From Cenococcum geophilum 1.58 (Eukaryota > Ascomycota > Dothideomycetes > Gloniales > Gloniaceae): a DNA stretch of 64,000 bases. A program made the position numbers and the translations under genes. The notes under the pieces were generated by a model. The model ran no database searches. It saw nothing but the letters and a program-made list of their open reading frames with translations, and was not told the DNA's origin. The DNA is taken from contig KV748201.1 of assembly GCA_001692895.1 (NCBI GenBank), positions 1,364,001-1,428,000 on the forward strand. The letters run 5' to 3'. Shown here piece after piece: positions 33,431 through 45,192 of the stretch. Numbering within the stretch: the stretch's first letter is position 1; each line of letters starts with the position of its first letter.

Positions 33431-35363
33431 TCATGATCCGTCACCGACTCCACCGTTCGCCTTGCCGGGGAATGGACCCTCGACATCCTCTCCATTCATG
33501 CTCACTACCGGTTCTGGTCCCTGCTTGCTTAACCCGTCCTTCGAAGACATAGATCCAATCCGTAATTTTCGCCTAAACCTTTCCCTAAAATTGCTTTGCT
33601 TTTTAGATTCCTTTTCCTTTTTAGCTTCGTCGGCTAGAATATGTCGCTCTTTCTCGGCACTCTTGCTTTTGTCTTTCATAGCTTCTTCCCTTTTCTTTGC
33701 TTCCTCCGGGTGTAGGACCTTGTCCTTGTTTTTGCTAGCATGATGGAGACCATGTTTGATTTTCTTTCGAGTCTTTGTGTAAGCTTCCAGTCCAACTAGC
33801 ACCGCGTACGAACGTGATATCGATACCCGTGACATGTCCACACCTGCGTCCCGCAAAGAATGTACAAAAGCACGAAAATTCTTAGTGGGAGGCCGATAGT
33901 GACCACTTAAAGGTGATAGTCGGCGAAGTTGACCGTCCTTGATTTTAATGAGACCTGCAGCGGATATTCGGGCACCGTGGAGAAATGAGCTGTGCTGAAA
34001 GGTGCCGGATTGTTTAATGCCAACATATAGCCGGAAAGAGGTATCTGCGACCTAGCTTCTCAGTTAGATTCATTGGTTTGAAATGCATAAGAGTTCCGGA
34101 GAGAGTATCATTCTTACAAATATCCACGAGTTTGGTTTGACAGAGCTCCTTAAAAGATGATTTAAAACGGTAGCCGCAGAGACATGGTGGATCTTCTTAA
34201 CGCCTTTCGCATTATCCAAATCATGATTGACATAGTGTTCTCCTTCCTCACGGCTGTGTTCCTCAGCCGCCGAGTCCGCAGACGAGTTTGACGAAATCGA
34301 GGACATGCTACTCCGATATAGTGTGCCATCCTCCGATCGATATGCTGGAGACGTATCATTCACTGGAACAATCCCGTTTATGCTGTCCTTATAATCCGTA
34401 GTTGTGCTAATTCTCGTCCCATCCCATGCCCAACATAACCGACCATCTCCATCAATCTTGACCAAGTATTTCATCCGCTCTTCCCTTGATAGATATCGGA
34501 CCTGCTCCTTCTCGAGGCGCTCTCGAGAAACTGTAGGCAACTCCACATGCTTGCCCTCTCCCTTATCAAGCCAGTAGAAGAAGTTCTCGTTTGTATCTGC
34601 CTTTTTCCACTCCTCATGATACGCTCGAAGATTCGAACCGTACCGATGCTTCTGATCTACCATCTCCAGAAAGTATTGCAGGTCCATCATCTTGGCTGTT
34701 CTTTCCCGTTCCCGCTTATTCTCCGCCCTCTTCCGGTGGTATTCTTCCCTCTCCTCTTGAGTCATATCATCCTCATCCTCCGACGGCTCGCTCGGATCAT
34801 CTCCACCTGCCCTCCTCGCGATCTCACCAACACGCTTCCAGGTTTGTCTGGCAACGTCAGAATCTCTCCGTGCTCGTACCCCAGGACCTGACTCCCTTGC
34901 ACTTCGAGAACGCTCGGATCGTGCGATAGGTTTTGTGGCATTTCTCCATCGTGCTTTAACAGATTTAGTATTCTGCTCATGTTACCACGGCGGAAGGATG
35001 ATAAGCTGACCTTCTTTAATAGCCTGCACGGATGATCGGGTTAGCTCTGGAAGCACATAAATAATAGATTAAAAATTCGCAAAGAATTAAATAAGTACAC
35101 ACCTCTACCCATCTTGTCGAAGAATCCAAACCCATTCCGGCAAGCTGCCTACGTTCGCGATAGCCTCTGTAGTTGCGCTGGATCATTTGCGCCGCTTGTT
35201 CTTCCTCGTGGCTCTTGCGCTCTGGCTGCGCCACCTTACGCGCCGCCGCTTTCGCATCCTGCTTGGCGGCTATTTCAGCGATTCGCTCTCGCGAAGGTTT
35301 CATGGAGACGGTCGACATTTTCGACCAGAGGATGATGCGCACCTGGCGACGCTCCGGTGACAT
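33431..35363 (-). CDS. IQ calmodulin-binding motif protein, conserved in fungi
   Basis: Four exons: 35363-35103, 35023-35011 (13 nt), 34953-34118 and 34051-33431, total 1731 nt, 576 aa. An in-frame ATG at 35318 would give 561 aa. The N-terminus carries an IQ motif (AAQMIQRNYRGYRERRQL). The central part has MDLQYFLEMVDQKHRYGSNL, ENFFYWLDKGEGK and YLSREERMKYLVKIDGDG. After HVSAATVLNHLLRSSVKPNSW comes a segment including SGHYRPPTKNFRAFVHSL and MSRVSISRSYAVLVGLEAYTK. The C-terminus is a Lys/Glu-rich coiled coil (about residues 455-530). IQ motifs bind calmodulin or its relatives, but the biological role of this family is not known to me. The 13-nt exon and the 57-bp intron after it are needed to give IKE-ARWRNATKPIARSERS without a stop. 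Confidence 0.85.
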
Positions 35364-36589
35364 GGCGGGGCTTTGGTGATCGGCACCGGTTGTCAGCTTG
35401 GCAGAGACCCTGGCGCTGGTGCTTGCTTAGACGACCAAGTTGACAAGATTTCGTCATCGTAACAAATCGCTGGGCAACGTCGCGAAGCGGTCCATTTCGC
35501 CGGAATAAGGTGTGCTTCATATGCATGTCATCTGGAAGCATTCAAGCACTTCAATGAAATCCCTCAAATCCATGTCAAATATATCAAGTGTTCTTGAAAA
35601 GTGTCCTATCGGGTAGGTTAGAGTTATGTGCGTCATCGCAAGTCTTGCATGATAAAACGCCACTTCAAGCAAGCCGCTCCAGCCCTCAGCCTTCAGCCTT
35701 CAGCCTTCCTCCAGCGCAGCGCCTTGCTTCATTCCATTAGTTTCATTGCTTGTTCGCAATGATCTATCATCACAACAGATACCCATAAGTATCAATGCGG
35801 CATAATCGGATATTCACACCGTAGTATGTTTCCACGTATTCCTCAAGTTTAAGAGTCTGTAGCCTAATCGTTCATTGGTTTACCCCGGAAAAGCTTTATT
35901 TGTCTTATATTCTAACAAAAATCCTTTCCACTAAACATGCCGAGCATTTGCTATCAGTAATGTCCTATTTTTTTCAAGTATCTTGAACATCAAGTCCCTA
36001 TTTCGCCTCCCCTTTAACGAGCTTTTGATCAGCTCCCCCTAATTAACTATCTACTTCCGAAGCATTCAATTCAATCCAGGAACGGAGTGCACGGGCATCC
36101 AGCTAATGCCGACGCCCCCACATGGCGTTCAGCTGAAAAGGAAATTCATACTATTTTATCTTATGGCATGCTCGAGAACGTCTTGATTCGTAAACTGTAC
36201 CCCAACGAGTATGGCTAAACATTCATGCCTCGGTATCTTAAACAAGGCGACCTGCGAGGCAAATTGTCAATAAATGCGTGTGCATATAGCAATTCTAAGT
36301 CATGCAACTGGTCAGTATAAGAACCAGTCACATAGCTCACAATCTTCTTGCAATTCAATCAGTTCAAAGTATCTTCCGAAGTCAAAGTGTGCACCAGATC
36401 CTCAGAAGCTTTGACACTGAAGAGAAGAGATACATCAACATCATGTCTAGATTGCTAACTCTATTTTTATTCGCCTCTATCGTAGCCAGCTCGGAATTTA
36501 ACTGGAGATTGTACTGAGCTTGCAGCACAAGCAGCTCTATCCGATTCCGCCCCATCCTCCTCTCTAACCACAATGAACGGTACACTTAC
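35364..36589. other. Gene-poor spacer
   Basis: The first few hundred bases are upstream of the IQ-motif gene. CAGCCTT units repeat at about 35690-35707. AT-rich sequence follows with scattered short frames. No gene is supported. Confidence 0.4.
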
Positions 36590-37700
36590 CTCTAATATCT
36601 CAGAGGCTAAGGGGATAACATATAAATGGTGCTGTCAAAACTGCGGCACCGGGTCGGCCCGTTTTGACTTCATATTATTTGCCACCTCGACCAGTCCGTG
36701 GCTGGTACCTTGGCTCGTCCTAGCATTTTAATTGCCATTCGAAACAAAGACCTTATGGCGTTCTTCCTTGCGATCGGCTGTCCGATGCTGATTACGCCCA
36801 GCCTTGCTATTACAGTGCTTAATACACGCTGGATTAATGACGAGTTTCGCAATTTGAAGAAGTGGAATAAAGAGCTAGGCGGGCAAATGGTTGGAGTATT
36901 AAACGATGCAAGTTAGTTTTTGGTTGCCAGCCAGGGCGTACCACTTCGGCTCGTGCTGGGACCAGAAAAGGAGTTGGTGCAACTTATTATTGACCCTACG
37001 AAAAAGAAATGGTGGCGGCATTTTATCGAAGAAATGGATAAAACGAAGCGGGAATGGTAGTCATTAAATCTTCCGCGCTCCGTAAGGGCAATCTTACATA
37101 GTAATAGGACATATTCCTTGAGATTTTAAATTCTTGGGGCCCTCGTCGTGCAGCTCTTGGCTATTATCATCTTCCTCGATACCTCTGATGATGATAATAA
37201 TATCGGTACGATCGGTGTCATGGTTAACAGTCTCTGGACATGGATGATGCCAATTTGTCTCGCATGGGTCTGGATTGGTTCGCAGACATCGCACTCTACG
37301 ACCCGAGACGCCTTGCAGAATGCTTCACGGCATTGTTTTGCGGCTAGAAGGGAGTTAATCACTGAGACCAGAGACAGGACCGGGGATGCTAGTGCAACAG
37401 TTGCGCTGTTACTAGAGGGGTCGAGTCGTACGTGTTGGTTTTTGCATCGAATCAGGATGTTGTGGACGCGGCATTGAAGGCGTGGGCGTGGGGTATTGTA
37501 TGGAGCGTCATTACTGTTTTGGTCACCCTATTGTTTGTTGCTATTGGGAAGGGGGGCTGGGAATATTAACCAGTGAGTTGGGCTCGGGATGGAAAGAAGG
37601 CGTATCTGTGTATAATCTACTTGGTGGAAGTCTATGTCAATGTTTTCTTAGATACTTGGTGACCGGAGGATTTCAGCACCTAACCAGGAGGGAACAACTC
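36590..37700 (+). pseudogene. Decayed fungal multi-pass membrane protein gene
   Basis: Protein-like blocks lie in order on the plus strand but change frame and contain stops. They include STSPWLVPWLVLAF (about 36690), AIGCPMLITPSLAITVLNTR (about 36770-36830), FLVASQGVPLRLVLGP (about 36918), KKKWWRHFIEEMDKTKREW (about 37000-37057), VQLLAIIIFLD then NSLWTWMMPICLAWVWIGSQ (37148-37280) and QDVVDAALKAWAWGIVW (about 37450-37510). The alternation of hydrophobic segments and conserved-looking loops resembles a family of fungal membrane proteins of unknown function that I recall only in general terms. In-frame stops at about 36914 and 37058 and at least one frameshift near 36720 mean it is not intact. 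A multi-exon live gene is less likely because no splice pair removes all the stops. Confidence 0.5.
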
Positions 37701-38336
37701 ACGAGACATATGGGGAACGGTCGCTGAGCACAATCCGATCAAGAGGGAGGGATAATGTCGCACTCGAATGGTTGCGATTACTTACGATAAGAGAAACAGG
37801 TAATTTTTCTTATTCCTGCACTAATATATCACAAAACTTCATCCCTTCCATGGCCTCTGAAGTATAAACGACCACAATCGCGAACAATTTGGGCTGAAAA
37901 TGTGGGGTATCTCTCCTGACTGATACTCTCCAAACGTATTAGGGGTTGATACAAAATCCACCTTGATCTGGCCGGGCAGGTGGGCGCTTTTATTAGAAAG
38001 CGGATGAAGAGAGGGGAGGTGGCAGGAGATTTGAGAGTTTGTGTACTATTGTGGTTGACCTATTGTGTTCATCAACAGTAGCGAAAGCTTATTGTCATTA
38101 AAACTTTCCTTTCAAATTCGAAGTCAGGTGAAGATTTGTCATATACACTTGCTAAAAAAAATTTAATCACTAGCCAATCTAGTCATACGTCATTTAGGAA
38201 ACTTGCTTTTACTATTGTGCGATCTATAAAATTAAAGATACGATACTGAAATGCTCTTGTATCACTCTTCTCCTGACTCTTGGACATTGGTCGCTCGGGA
38301 CTGGCTGTTAGATTCAGGGCAAGCGAACCATTTATA
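37701..38336. other. Spacer before the second 2EXR gene
   Basis: AT-rich sequence without a supported gene. Confidence 0.4.
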
Positions 38337-38358
38337 TTTTCTTTTCTTTTCTTTTCTC
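38337..38358 (+). promoter_or_regulatory. Pyrimidine-rich promoter tract
   Basis: A run of TTTTC units ends about 85 bp before the ATG at 38443. Such CT tracts often mark transcription start regions of filamentous-fungal genes. The link to this gene is inferred from position. Confidence 0.4.
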
Positions 38359-38442
38359 AAGTGCTGCTATTAGCACATTTGCCCCTCAAGCTCGGCGTAA
38401 GTCACTAAACAATTGAATACGTCGCCCTTTTCACGAATCATA

Positions 38443-39258
38443 ATGGCTGGAATGTCGACCTCCAGTACGGAATCCATACAAACAAACGTACCTGAGGTTT
38501 CCCCATTTTTTAAGCTTCCGGGAGAGCTTCGCAATCTCATCTACCACCATCTCCTGTGCGACGAGGAATGCTTCAAAGTAAAGTTCGGGTCCAGTAGCCG
38601 ACTACTAGCATACGGTAGCCATTCTAGCAATTCGCTTTCTAACCTCACCTCCATCGCTGCCAACCACCAATTACGCCAAGAGACTCGAAGGTTTTTCTTT
38701 ACTCAAAACAAATTCTACGTATTCGATATGAATAAATCCGTTCGCTATGTCGCACGAGCTTTCCTCGCCGCTATTGGTCCATTTGGACGCGCACATCTGC
38801 GACACCTTGAAATGCCTACCCATTGCTCAGCGATAGTTAGATCTGGTCCTTCTGAAGAAGCGGAAGAATATACAGACAGAGGGTTCAACATTGTCTCTGC
38901 GCTCTTAACTAGGTGTATAGAGCTTGAGTTTTTGCGTATTGGCTTCAATCTCGTCGAACTCTGCGCAATGTTCGGGATAGAAAATTTGGGGGCTACGCAA
39001 ACTTTGGGTCGTTTTACCGGATCACGGCATATATTGGTGCCAGTTTTGACTGGCCTTGGAAAGTTGAAAGCCCTGAAAGTGTTGGAGATAGAGTGGAAGC
39101 GTTATAGTGACAATGTTTTTAGTTACACTGATGGACCTTGGGGTATGGGTTTACTCAAGAACGCCTTAGAATATAGCTTTGAAGACTCAGTTATGCAGTG
39201 GCTTAGAAAAGGGCTAAGTCCTGTTGAGGTCCGGAGTTATTTTCCAGCGCCAGTGTAA
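38443..39258 (+). CDS. 2EXR-domain protein, second copy in the window
   Basis: Single exon from ATG 38443, 271 aa (upstream in-frame sequence begins with TTG, so it was not used). The N-terminal signature FFKLPGELRNLIYHHLL and the following QLRQETRRFFFTQNKFYVFD correspond to the LPxELRxxIY and CRQIYxEA-FYxxN pattern of the 2EXR/DUF7730 family. It is only distantly related to the 2EXR protein at 10864-11793. A Leu-rich C-terminal half (IELEFLRIG, LKALKVLEIEW) resembles the leucine-rich region often seen in F-box-like proteins. Function is unknown. The frame is intact although it sits among decayed sequences, which suggests that the gene is still maintained. Confidence 0.75.
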   Translation: MAGMSTSSTESIQTNVPEVSPFFKLPGELRNLIYHHLLCDEECFKVKFGSSSRLLAYGSHSSNSLSNLTSIAANHQLRQETRRFFFTQNKFYVFDMNKSVRYVARAFLAAIGPFGRAHLRHLEMPTHCSAIVRSGPSEEAEEYTDRGFNIVSALLTRCIELEFLRIGFNLVELCAMFGIENLGATQTLGRFTGSRHILVPVLTGLGKLKALKVLEIEWKRYSDNVFSYTDGPWGMGLLKNALEYSFEDSVMQWLRKGLSPVEVRSYFPAPV

Positions 39259-39769
39259 AATGTGGAGTGAAGCTTCATCGGATCTATTCTATTCGTTATT
39301 GGTTCCTCTAGACTACTGTTACACACTTCAATTGTTTTACCAAATAATCCCACCCATAAAGTGTACAAGCGTCCTCTCTATATGCCGTAGCACCCACTAG
39401 CAACACTGCCCCCCCTAAAGTTCATAAAGATGGAAATGTTGAGTTTGATTGCATTGATATTTGGGTTGTGTAGGGCAAGGTCTTAAGCGCGCGGCGGTAG
39501 CGGCGTTTCCTCTATATCCTGCATGTTTGATAAGGCATGCATGCGGAGAGAGCCTGAGTGGTTGGCATAGATTGAAGCTAAAAAAATGAAGTATATATCG
39601 TAAGTAGTACAATGCCTTAAAAGAGAACTGCTTACGGGTTAGCCTTGATAACTTACTGGTAAGGGGTGTGGACTAATATTCTGTGGAATAGAGGGTGAAC
39701 GAGCGGACTTTTCTGCCACTCGTTTGGGCCTTCTAAATCGTGTTGTTAAGTGTCTACAACTAAGAAACC
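39259..39769. other. Downstream of 2EXR gene 2
   Basis: Spacer and probable 3' untranslated region. No gene is seen. Confidence 0.4.
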
Positions 39770-40670
39770 ATGCGACATATCGATACGAACCCAATCAAAA
39801 AAGCAATATCCTCCTTTGCAGCGATGTCTGCATCTAAACGGCACTCTCATTGGGTTTCGGCCATGATAGTCCCTCTAAGGCATTACGTTTCCGGCACACT
39901 TTTTCCAACTCTGCTTGTCCAGGAGACAAAAAATCAGCTCGCGCAGCGAGCCCAACGGGCAGATTGGGAATCGAAGTTAGCCTCAGCGATATTGAAACTT
40001 GAACAAGTTCTGACTCGCACTGCTCCCTATTGTTTAGGCACATGTCATGCGCCCCGGGATTTTCTTTGAGCTCCCATGCCGAAACCGTCAAGTATTCATT
40101 ACAAAATCCGATAAGATCCGACAACCGCTTGCTGAACCACCCGCTCTAAATTAGCAGATCTAGACGAACGCATCTGACTCTGATCGACACTGGGGAAAGA
40201 GACTTCTTCCTAACGGTTTACTGGCTCTTGTGTATGCAATTGGGGGAAGGACCTGCTGTGGTGGAAGGTAGTTGACGAGTTCCAGTTTGCTCATATTCTA
40301 AGGGAAGAAGAGCTACCAGAACAAGTAATTGACTTTCCCACGTCTCGAAGGACGCAAACAAAAACGGAAGTTCATGAGAGCAAGCCTCCTAAATGTATTC
40401 TGGATAGACTTGGCCGTCATTAAGAATAAGAGCGTTATATGAGCGAATGAGACGAAAGGGATACTTCGCGCTCTGTCTGGTGACGCAAACCGTCAAACCT
40501 TATGAATTTCTTGTAAGTTAAACTCTTTAGATGGGCCAGCTTGAAACCATGTCCTAAGATTCGAAGGAGGTCGAATAGGTGAAAGTGCTTGAAATTTGGA
40601 TGGTTTATTAATTGGTATGGTGGGTTGTGGATTGAAGCTATGAAGGAACTCGGAATCTTCGGCAACGTCT
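39770..40670 (+). pseudogene. Possible decayed gene of unknown family
   Basis: From ATG 39770 a frame of 99 codons ends at 40069. Beyond it, protein-like stretches continue with stops: LLWWKVVDEFQFAHILREEE then LPEQVIDFPTSRR (about 40245-40360), VTQTVKPYEFLVS (about 40480) and VKVLEIWMVY-stop-LVWWVVD (about 40580-40630). Charged and aromatic composition is coding-like and several stops (TGA for CGA, TAA for CAA) could be C-to-T changes. I do not recognise the family. It could be one broken gene or two, or chance. Confidence 0.3.
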
Positions 40671-42264
40671 AGTTGAGCACAATGACAGCGTTCGCCGTGG
40701 CTAGGTGGTGATCTGCAGAGAAGTAGCTACTATGGGACAATTGAACAATCGATTGGCTATAAGGGCAATGTTGAAATGTTCAAAAGAACTGTGATATCTG
40801 ATGATTGCAAAAGTTTCTAGGGGAAAGTTCACGGACTGGATATGTCCTTACCTACTATGGAGCGGGCTACTGAGGAAGCGCTGTGAATTGGACAGTATGA
40901 CTTCTCTAACTTGAAGTTCTTGCGCTCTCCCGCCATATATAAGGCTCTGCGAAGAAACTTGCAGCTATAACTCCCAAGTGATACAATGATAGCGTTTTCT
41001 GTGTGGTGTCCAGGGGGTATCGTATATTTTTTGTCGCCGTTCACATATATGGTCTGTGCTTGAGATAGGAGTTAGGTGGTTCCCGCACTCGTGCAAACTA
41101 GAGAATAAAATTGTATTATGCTTGGCATCACAGGAAAGTGGTAGGCAGAAACTCAGGAGATTCATCGGCTAGTCTATAGTGAACGAGTTAACGCTTCTTT
41201 AGGCGAAGACTTGGCCATTACGTACTAGATGGAGGTTATGTAGCACATAGTTCCTATTATTCTGTTGAATGAGATGCACATTTTGAGCACTTGGGCGACT
41301 ACAAAAGCTCTGGTCGGTGCCAAGATTGTTGTTATTGGGAAGTCAAGGAGTAGGCGGAGTCTAGCCTAGGTGCGGACTATTTCCAGCATTGTCGTCCCCA
41401 CATATGTGCGTGCGCCATAAAAAAAAAAACGCTGGCTTGAGCTCACCGCCCAGGGACTGTGTCTACAACATCCGAACATTCACAAGAACGGGCTGACCCC
41501 ACGAGGAATTGGCACCTCCCTTTCTGAGGTGGACATCGTCCTCGGTAAAAGGGCACGTCTTATCATCCAATACCAGGTCTGCTAAGCTCAGCTAAGCACA
41601 TGGACTGGGCAGCGGAAATTGCTGCTGATGGACCATACTCCTCACAACAACGGATATTGTCACCTGGGCTCTTGGAGAGCATTTCAGCAGTTGAAGGGTC
41701 TCTGGAATTGCCGACGCTGTCTTCTCGTGGGCCTTGTGACTCGGGGCCGTGCTTGTCCTTTCATGATGCCGAGAAGTGCGTGGTTAGCGGTCGCTAGGGG
41801 AAATTACGCTCTAACCGAGAAGAGAAACGCGCGGGCATTTCGGTGGTCTGCTTCTGGTGTTCGTGGCCGTCTTTCCCAACTCTTTCATTTCCACTTTGTA
41901 CCAGCCGGCTTCCGTCTGGTGCATCATCGCCATATTAATCATAATTCTAGCCGTTATGCTCCGTAGCGGCCACCCAATCGGCTAGCATAGCCATGTTAAT
42001 CTCAACCCCTGATGCTAACGGTTCGGGCAAAGGTAAGCAGCAGTTCGGTCTCTGCCAAAACCTCACCTCTTCCTCTCTTCACGTCGTCTTTCTTCTGCAA
42101 GGCATACCGACCGTTTTGCTGCCTCACCTTGCCGGCTTTTTGCCCAGTCACTCGTTTGAATTACATCTCTTACCGCTTCATTCGTTCAGCGGGCGCTCTC
42201 TTTCCATCTTATACTACCCTTCTACTTCTCCGAAAACATCCGCATTCTCGCATTGATCGTCAAT
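40671..42264. other. Gene-poor region upstream of btgE
   Basis: About 1.6 kb without a supported gene. The last few hundred bases contain CT-rich stretches (about 42060-42240) and are the likely promoter and leader of btgE. Confidence 0.4.
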
Positions 42265-44069
42265 ATGAAGGCAACTCTCATTGCAGCTTCGGCTGCTCTA
42301 CTTGGCTCTGTGGCCGCTTCCCATGCCGGTTTCCATAACCGTAGGGGTCTTATGGGAACCGGTGTGGTGTACGAGGAGGTGTGCTCGACATACACTAGCA
42401 CCTGGTGCGGCGAGGCTACCCGTAAGTTCCTAACCTTCATTAATACTGCGCGCTAGTTTATACGAAAACCAATTGTGGAACTGTCACTCAATTGAGATGT
42501 TCGGAGCAATAAAACTAATGGCGATTTGCAGTCGTCCCCGCTCCACCACCAGCCGTCGCTAACTCCACATACTATGTGACGCTATCCCCACTGCCCACCA
42601 GCACCTCCACCTGCGCTGTGCCCACTCCTGAAGTGACAACTTGCCCAACGCCAGGAACGTACACATTCCCCGCGAAGACAATCACTGTCACTGAATCGAC
42701 AACCGTTTGTGCGGCCACAACCACGGTCCTTACCCCAGGAACTCACACATATGGTGGTGTCACAACATCGGTTGTTACATCCACAACTGTAACCTGCCCA
42801 TACGCCACCGTCTCCACCAGTGGTAGTGTCACAACCAGCGTCATTTTGACCACCACCTATGTCTGCCCTGAGGCTGGCGAGTACACCATCGGCGCGACCA
42901 CCACCTCCGTCTCTGAGACCGAAACTTGCGTCTACCCGATCCCAACGACCTATGCTCCAGGCACATATACTCACTCTGAGACCACTGTGACCATCGTCAA
43001 GACATCCGAAGTCTTCGTCTGCCCATACGAGACTTCCAAGGCTCCCTCATCTTACGTCGCCCCTATCTCAGCTACCCCCACCCCGGCTCCCTACTCCGCT
43101 AAACCAGTTTACTCTGCCCCAGCGTACTCCGCTAAACCAGTCTACTCTGCCCCAGCATACTCAGCTAAGCCAGTCTACTCTGCCCCAGCGTACTCCGCTT
43201 CCCCAGTCTACTCCTCCGTTGTAGCTACTCCTTCGGCTTCTTCCTATGGTGGAACCGGCAAGATCATTACCAAGGGTAACCAGTGGGCCATGACCTACAC
43301 TCCCTACACCAGCACTGGCAGCTGCAAGTCCGCTGGCGAAGTCATGTCTGACATCAAGTCCATCTCCGAGAAGGGCTTCACCACCGTCCGCGTCTACAGC
43401 ACCGACTGCTCTGGTCTCCAGAACATTGGCACTGCGTGCGAGGCCCATGGCATATACATGATCATCGGCGTGTTCATTGACCAAACCGGCATCTCCGGTG
43501 CTAAGCCGCAGGTCGAGGCCATCATCTCGTGGGGCAAGTGGGAGCTCGTCTCCATGATCGTCATCGGTAACGAGGCTGTCTTCAACGGCTACTGCAGCGC
43601 GTCCGATCTCGCCGCTTTCATCTCCAGCTCCCGTGAGGCCTTCCAGGCCGCCGGCTGCTCCAAGGATATCCCCGTCACCACCACCGAGCCTCTGTCTACT
43701 CTCCAGGAGTATGGTTCACAAATGTGCTATGCACTTGACGTCATGGGTGCCAACATCCAGTCCTACTTCAACTCTGGTGTCTCTCCGTCCGGTGCCGGTG
43801 ACTTCGTCCTCGGCCAGCTCGAGCTCCTCGCCAAGGTCTGCCCTGAGGTCGCCAAGAAGGGCTGCTACAACTTGGAGTCTGGCTGGCCGAGTGCGGGTAA
43901 CGCGAACGGCGCTGCCGTCCCCGGCAAGTCGGAGCAGAAGGAGGCCATCACCAGCATCCTCGAGAAGTGCGGCAAGCAGAGCGTCATCTTCAGCTACCAG
44001 GACGATCTGTGGAAGGCCGCGGGCGCCTATGGCGTCGAGCAGAGCTGGGGCTGCGTTAGCATATTCTAG
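42265..44069 (+). CDS. btgE: GH17 cell-wall beta-glucosidase/glucanase, BtgE type
   Basis: Two exons, 42265-42421 and 42532-44069, total 1695 nt, 564 aa. The intron is 110 bp, GTAAGT to TTGCAG. The start is the ATG at 42265, which begins a clear signal peptide (about residues 1-19); upstream in-frame sequence has only TTG. The N-terminal half is a Thr/Ser/Pro-rich wall-anchoring region with repeated Cys-containing units of the TTCPTPGTYT kind, then four YSAKPVYSAPA-like repeats (about 43092-43215). The C-terminal GH17 domain has the acid/base Glu in VIGNEAVF and the nucleophile Glu in LESGWPSAG. Members of this family are covalently attached to or retained in the fungal wall and act on beta-1,3-glucan during remodelling. 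Length and layout match Aspergillus BtgE. Codon use is strongly biased to C-ending codons, suggesting high expression. Confidence 0.93.
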
Positions 44070-45192
44070 ATGCTTTCGTCTAGAGAATAAGAGAAGATGG
44101 TCTGGGATGATGAAAGGAGAGGGTGGTGGTGGAGAGTTGCAGTGAAACTATTTGTACGATCATTTGTCGAGCGAGAGCCTGTGTAGCCCGTGCCTTGTAA
44201 CATAGCTGTCCTCTGTCAATAAGTCGCTATGTACGTGTTTACGCTTATTTTTTGCACAGAGTCGAAATGGGTTTGTATTTAGTGTTTAATTTCTATCTAT
44301 CAATCAAGCAATCATGCGTTCAAACCTAGGTGTCAATTGATAAGTGACGCTTTTATTATGAAGCTAGAATTGATGGCTTGGGGGCTATGCTATTGCATAC
44401 GGCTCTGCCCGGGATGTGCATGGTCAGGATCCTGCCATAGATGTAATTCAGCCAATTGGGGCAGGGAAGCGGCATTCGAAATCATTCGCCTAGGTGAGAT
44501 GCAGGTGAATACGTATATGCTACTCGCGTACTGGCAGAAGGAAGCATGGAGTAGTTGTATACCTGGTTGGTTTGACATCGCCTTTTTAGATAGCGTTTTT
44601 GCCCCTGTAAAATTGCTTTCAGTCAGCTCCGCCTTCCGGGTTTGGGGGTGAACGCATGCTGCAGTTTTGTGACCCTGGTAGAGGGAATTGCGTCATCGAG
44701 CTCGCGTCCAAAGCGATGCGATTTAATTGGCCATCTAGACTGCCAGAGGAGAGTTTCCAAACTTTGTGCTTCGTTAGCCCTAAATTTCTAAACTTGCCTC
44801 TCCAATTAAGTGATCGGCAACAATCCTCACACTGCTACCGTTGCCAAGACGGATTCGTCTGTCCGCAAGTTCCAGGTCGAGACCATCTTTAGAATTTGAT
44901 CCCTGTTCGGAGAACCATATTGCGAAAGAGAAAATAGACCAGGAATGAACTTGGCACCGGATATTCAATATTTACTCACTGGATTACTCTTTGTATTTTT
45001 GGCACTTGATGTAATGCAAAAAAGGTATCCGTCGGGATACAAAATAAGTATTTTGCATTTTGCTTCTCCGATTTCATTTACTACGTAACCGAGATCAAAC
45101 TGATTAAGCTCGAGAAGAGGCGGCTTGAATACAGAGCAATACCCTGTTACAAACTCAAATTCGAACATCCCAGCTACGGTAAAAGCAGCATC
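44070..45192. other. Downstream of btgE, no gene seen
   Basis: The first 200 bp are probably btgE 3' untranslated region. The rest has short frames only, without family resemblance. Confidence 0.4.
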
